A stretch of 6,836 nucleotides of DNA, from positions 1 through 6,836 of the forward strand of contig JANQKX010000556.1 in assembly GCA_028280915.1 (NCBI GenBank), in the 5' to 3' direction. Below, piece by piece: positions 3,958 to 6,836 of the stretch (position 1 is the first letter of the stretch; every line of letters begins with the position of its first letter). Position numbers and translations under genes: made by a program. Source of the stretch: Kiloniellaceae bacterium (GTDB lineage Bacteria > Pseudomonadota > Alphaproteobacteria > Kiloniellales > Kiloniellaceae). The notes under the pieces were generated by a model. That model did not search any database and had not been told where the DNA came from. It saw only the letters and a list, made by a program, of their open reading frames with translations.

Positions 3958-6319
3958 ATCACCGGTATCCCATCGCATTTGGGATATGAAATACCGTCTC
4001 AAGGATGGTGACGGCACCCCCATCGACCAAACGATCGAGGATAGCTGGCGCCGTATCGCCAAGGCCCTGGCGGTTCCGGAACAGGCCTCCCGGGAGGGTG
4101 CCGACGCCTGGGAAGCCCGGTTTTACGATGCCTTGCGGGATTTTGCCTTTCTGCCGGCCGGCCGCATTCAGGCCGGGGCGGGCACCCGGCGCAACGTCAC
4201 CCTGTTCAACTGCTTTGTCATGGGCCGCATTCCCGACGACATGGGCGGCATTTTCGAGCATTTGAAGGAGGCGGCGCTGACCCTGCAGCAGGGCGGCGGC
4301 ATCGGCTATGACTTCTCCAGCTTGCGGCCCCGGGGCGCCCCGGTGAGCGGTGTGGGCGCCGACGCCTCGGGCCCGCTCAGTTTCATGGACGTATGGGACT
4401 CCATGTGCCGCACCATCATGAGCGCCGGCTCCCGGCGGGGGGCCATGATGGCGACCTTGGCCTGCGATCACCCGGATATCGAGGCTTTTATCGCCGCCAA
4501 GAAGGAGCCGGGGCGCCTGCGCATGTTCAACCTCTCGGTCCTGGTCAGCGATGCCTTCATGAAGGCGGTCCAGGAAGACGCCGCCTGGCCGCTCATCTTC
4601 GAAGGCAAGACCTTCCGCAGGGTCAAGGCGCGGAGCTTGTGGCAGTCCATCTTGCAGGCCACCTATGACTATGCCGAGCCGGGCATGATCTTCATCGACC
4701 GCATCAATCGGCGCAATAACCTGTGGTACTGCGAGGACATTCGCGCCACCAACCCCTGCGGCGAGCAGCCCTTGCCGCCTTATGGCGCCTGCCTCTTGGG
4801 CTCGATCAACCTGGCGGCCTTAGTGGAACGGCCTTTTGAGACGGATGCCCGACTGGATACGGACCGCCTGGGCCAGTTGATCGTCGTGGCGGTGCGCATG
4901 CTGGACAATGCCATCGACGTGTCCCGCTTTCCCCTGCCGCAGCAAAAACACGAAGCCAAGTGCAAGCGCCGCATCGGCCTGGGCATCACCGGCTTGGCCG
5001 ATGCCCTCATCATGTGCGGTCTGCGCTACGGCAGCGCCGAGGCGGTCAAGACGACCCGCGGCTGGATGGCGCGCTTTCGCCGCCATGCCTATCAGGCCTC
5101 CATCGATCTGGCCGAGGAAAAGGGCGCCTTTCCCCTCTTTGACCTGGACCCCTATCTGGCCGGTGAATCGGTCGGGGAGTTGGATCAGGACCTGCGGGCC
5201 GCCATTGCCCGGCATGGCATCCGCAACGGCCTGGTCACCTCCGTCGCGCCCACGGGCACCATTTCCCTCTTGGCGGGCAACCTCTCCTCGGGCCTGGAGC
5301 CGGTCTTCAGCTTCGAGCAAGTCCGGCGCATTCTTCTGCCCGACGGCAGTCACGCCGAAGAGGAAATCAACGATTTCGCCTTTCGCTTGTTCCGCGACCT
5401 GAAGGGCGCGGAGGCGGAATTGCCCGATTGCTTCGTGGACGCCCAGTCCCTGTCCCCCGGCGCCCATCTGGCCATGCAGGCGGCGGTGCAGGCCTATATC
5501 GATTCGTCCGTGTCCAAGACCATCAACCTGCCGGCCGATATCTCCTTTGCCGCCTTCGGCGATGTGTATCAGCAGGCCTACGAGATGGGCTGCAAGGGCT
5601 GTACCACCTATCGCCCCAACGCAGTCACCGGTTCCGTCTTGGCACCGGCCAGCGGCAAGGGCCCCGCCCCGTCTGACACCGCGCCCTCATCCCAAACTTC
5701 AGTATCGAGCGGATCAGGGGCGCCGGCTACCGCCGGGGCGGTGGTCTACATGACCGATCCCCTGGAGCGGCCGGAAGCCCTGCCGGGCCGGACCTACAAG
5801 CTGAAATGGCCGGAAAGCGGACACGCGATTTACATCACCATCAATGACGTGGAACAGGACGGCCGCCTGCGGCCCTTCGAAATCTTCATCAATTCCAAAA
5901 ACATGGAGCACTATGCCTGGACCTTGGCCTTGACCCGCATGATCTCGGCCGTGTTCCGCCGTGGCGGCGATGTTTCCTTCGTGGTGGAGGAGCTAAAGGC
6001 GGTCTTCGATCCCCGGGGCGGCGCTTGGATGGGCGGCAAGTATGTGCCCTCGCTGTTGGCGGCGATCGGCGCGGTGATCGAAGGGCACATGGTGGAAATC
6101 GGCTTTTTGCCCCAGCCCCAGACGACGTCACCGTCGCGCCAGGTACAGATCAGCCGGGTCGGACAAGGGCCGGCTGCCCCTGGAGAGTCCATGGAGCCGC
6201 CGGAGGGCCGGCTGGAAAATCACTTGGGGCCGGCTTGTCCCCGCTGCGGTACCGCCGGCTTGCTCCACCAGGAGGGCTGCGATCTCTGCCCCGCTTGCGG
6301 ATACTCTAAGTGCGGCTAA
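3947..6319 (+). CDS. nrdJ: Adenosylcobalamin-dependent class II ribonucleotide reductase
   Basis: Reduces ribonucleotides to deoxyribonucleotides with a thiyl radical made from adenosylcobalamin, so it needs no oxygen and no separate radical subunit. It is cytoplasmic. In the 790 residues the catalytic set is complete: C89 (LFNCF) and C282 (GACLLGSINL) as the reducible pair, radical C271 with N269 and E273 in NPCGEQPLP, the substrate loop GGGIGYDFSS (116-125) and the phosphate-binding PTGTIS (435-440). GCKGCTTYR (548-556) closes the barrel domain. A Ser/Ala/Pro/Gly linker (about 562-598) leads to a TSCPD-like domain (about 600-716) and a cysteine tail (C764, C767, C778, C781, C784, C789). C784-x4-C789 resembles the swinging redox pair of RNR C-termini; the other four resemble a zinc ribbon. 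No N-terminal ATP cone is visible. It is much shorter than the roughly 1200-residue NrdJ found in many alphaproteobacteria. The substrate is probably diphosphates, by subfamily. Confidence 0.96.
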   Translation: MSTLSPVSHRIWDMKYRLKDGDGTPIDQTIEDSWRRIAKALAVPEQASREGADAWEARFYDALRDFAFLPAGRIQAGAGTRRNVTLFNCFVMGRIPDDMGGIFEHLKEAALTLQQGGGIGYDFSSLRPRGAPVSGVGADASGPLSFMDVWDSMCRTIMSAGSRRGAMMATLACDHPDIEAFIAAKKEPGRLRMFNLSVLVSDAFMKAVQEDAAWPLIFEGKTFRRVKARSLWQSILQATYDYAEPGMIFIDRINRRNNLWYCEDIRATNPCGEQPLPPYGACLLGSINLAALVERPFETDARLDTDRLGQLIVVAVRMLDNAIDVSRFPLPQQKHEAKCKRRIGLGITGLADALIMCGLRYGSAEAVKTTRGWMARFRRHAYQASIDLAEEKGAFPLFDLDPYLAGESVGELDQDLRAAIARHGIRNGLVTSVAPTGTISLLAGNLSSGLEPVFSFEQVRRILLPDGSHAEEEINDFAFRLFRDLKGAEAELPDCFVDAQSLSPGAHLAMQAAVQAYIDSSVSKTINLPADISFAAFGDVYQQAYEMGCKGCTTYRPNAVTGSVLAPASGKGPAPSDTAPSSQTSVSSGSGAPATAGAVVYMTDPLERPEALPGRTYKLKWPESGHAIYITINDVEQDGRLRPFEIFINSKNMEHYAWTLALTRMISAVFRRGGDVSFVVEELKAVFDPRGGAWMGGKYVPSLLAAIGAVIEGHMVEIGFLPQPQTTSPSRQVQISRVGQGPAAPGESMEPPEGRLENHLGPACPRCGTAGLLHQEGCDLCPACGYSKCG

Positions 6320-6337
6320 AGAGCCTTGGCCAGCCGC
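6312..6337. terminator. Hairpin at the nrdJ/chaC convergent junction, possible weak terminator
   Basis: GCGGCT (6312-6317) pairs with AGCCGC (6332-6337), with GCC-TT-GGC as a possible inner stem (6323-6330). Overlapping it, CTAAAG (6316-6321) pairs with CTTTAG (6337-6342) as an alternative. On the plus strand only TTT follows, so intrinsic termination would be weak. The structure spans both stop codons of the converging genes. Confidence 0.25.
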
Positions 6338-6836
6338 TTTAGGATGGTGTCGTGCAGGCCCAGTTCGTCCAGGTGCGCCGCCGTGTTGCGCAGGTAGTCG
6401 GCACAGCGGCCCCCGACCCCTTCCCCTTGCCGGATCAGCCGCAGGGTCTCGGCATCGTCGAGGCGTCCGGCATACTGACGATGGTGGCGGTTCACGGTGA
6501 AGGTCGCCGCCAGCACCTTTTGGCCCGCCACGAAGACCGGGGCCCAGCGGGGCAAGTACACCCCTGAGATCATCTCCCGTTTATAGAGATAATCCATAAC
6601 CGTCTCGCCCTTGTCTCGGGCAATGCGATAGGCCATGCCGCGACAGGCGCCGCCCCGATCCAGCCCGAAGACCAGGCCCGGTTTTTGTGCCGTCCCCCGG
6701 TAGTGGAAGGAAAAAATGCAAAACCGCCGATGAAAACCATAGAGCTGGGCCAGGCGGGATTCTTCGTGATCGAAACCCGGATTCCACATGAGGGAGCCAT
6801 AGGCAAAAACCCAAAAGTCGGAATCTGCGGGAAGCG
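6316..6836 (-). CDS. ChaC-type gamma-glutamylcyclotransferase, N-terminus outside window
   Basis: ChaC-family enzymes cleave gamma-glutamyl peptides, chiefly glutathione, to 5-oxoproline and Cys-Gly in the cytoplasm. The frame enters from the window edge and runs to TAG at 6318-6316, giving 172 complete residues. The first visible stretch is DFWVFAYGSLMWNPGF, containing the substrate-binding YGSL motif that normally lies near the N-terminus, so only a short piece is missing. The ATG at 6789-6787 falls after YGSL and is internal, not the start. Further family signs are RLAQLYGFHRRFC, GLVFGLDRGGACRGMAYRI and DYLYKREMISGVYLPRW, where the Glu of KRE probably corresponds to the catalytic acid. The TAG overlaps the nrdJ TAA on the opposite strand. 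There is no evident functional link to nrdJ beyond thiol metabolism. The physiological substrate is by family. Confidence 0.9.
   Translation of the reverse strand, partial: LPADSDFWVFAYGSLMWNPGFDHEESRLAQLYGFHRRFCIFSFHYRGTAQKPGLVFGLDRGGACRGMAYRIARDKGETVMDYLYKREMISGVYLPRWAPVFVAGQKVLAATFTVNRHHRQYAGRLDDAETLRLIRQGEGVGGRCADYLRNTAAHLDELGLHDTILKRLAKAL

Noticed and set aside
4820..5467. Minus-strand open frame opposite nrdJ
   Set aside because: Shadow of the well-conserved nrdJ coding sequence; no independent start signal or domain.

Overview
The window is a compact, GC-rich bacterial chromosomal segment that looks alphaproteobacterial, most like Rhodospirillales or a relative. This rests on three things: a divergently transcribed MJ0042-type zinc-ribbon membrane protein beside ftsE-ftsX; a downstream YdcF/DUF218 plus PlsC pair; and a GAAC-N7-GAAC direct repeat, the alphaproteobacterial LexA (SOS) operator form. 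No mobile element, CRISPR array, tRNA or rRNA was found. Genus cannot be decided from the sequence alone.

Layout. Positions 1-643 (minus) hold most of a zinc-ribbon/DUF3426-like membrane protein whose 3' end lies outside the window. A 140-bp divergent spacer (644-783) follows, with an AT-rich palindromic -10 region and the ribosome binding site for a TTG-started ftsE. Positions 784-3780 (plus) are a tightly packed four-gene cluster: ftsE, ftsX, a YdcF-family gene and plsC. The ftsE/ftsX junction is ATGA and the ydcF/plsC junction is TGATG, so translational coupling is likely. The cluster joins a cell-division ABC complex, a single-pass envelope protein and a phospholipid-synthesis acyltransferase, so its theme is envelope growth and division.

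Positions 3781-3946 are the main regulatory interval. They hold a small hairpin over the plsC stop, an exact GAAC-N7-GAAC repeat, a sigma70-like promoter directly after it, and a leader with a perfect 8-bp hairpin. This leads into nrdJ (3947-6319), a 790-residue adenosylcobalamin-dependent class II ribonucleotide reductase with intact catalytic cysteines, a low-complexity linker, a TSCPD-like domain and a C-terminal cysteine-rich tail. The context suggests that dNTP synthesis is induced by DNA damage.

Positions 6316-6836 (minus) carry most of a ChaC-type gamma-glutamylcyclotransferase, convergent with nrdJ and overlapping its stop codon; its N-terminus lies beyond the window.

Most of the window is conventional housekeeping sequence. 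The observations most worth following are the LexA-type operator on nrdJ, the structured nrdJ leader, and the codon-atypical linker inside NrdJ.
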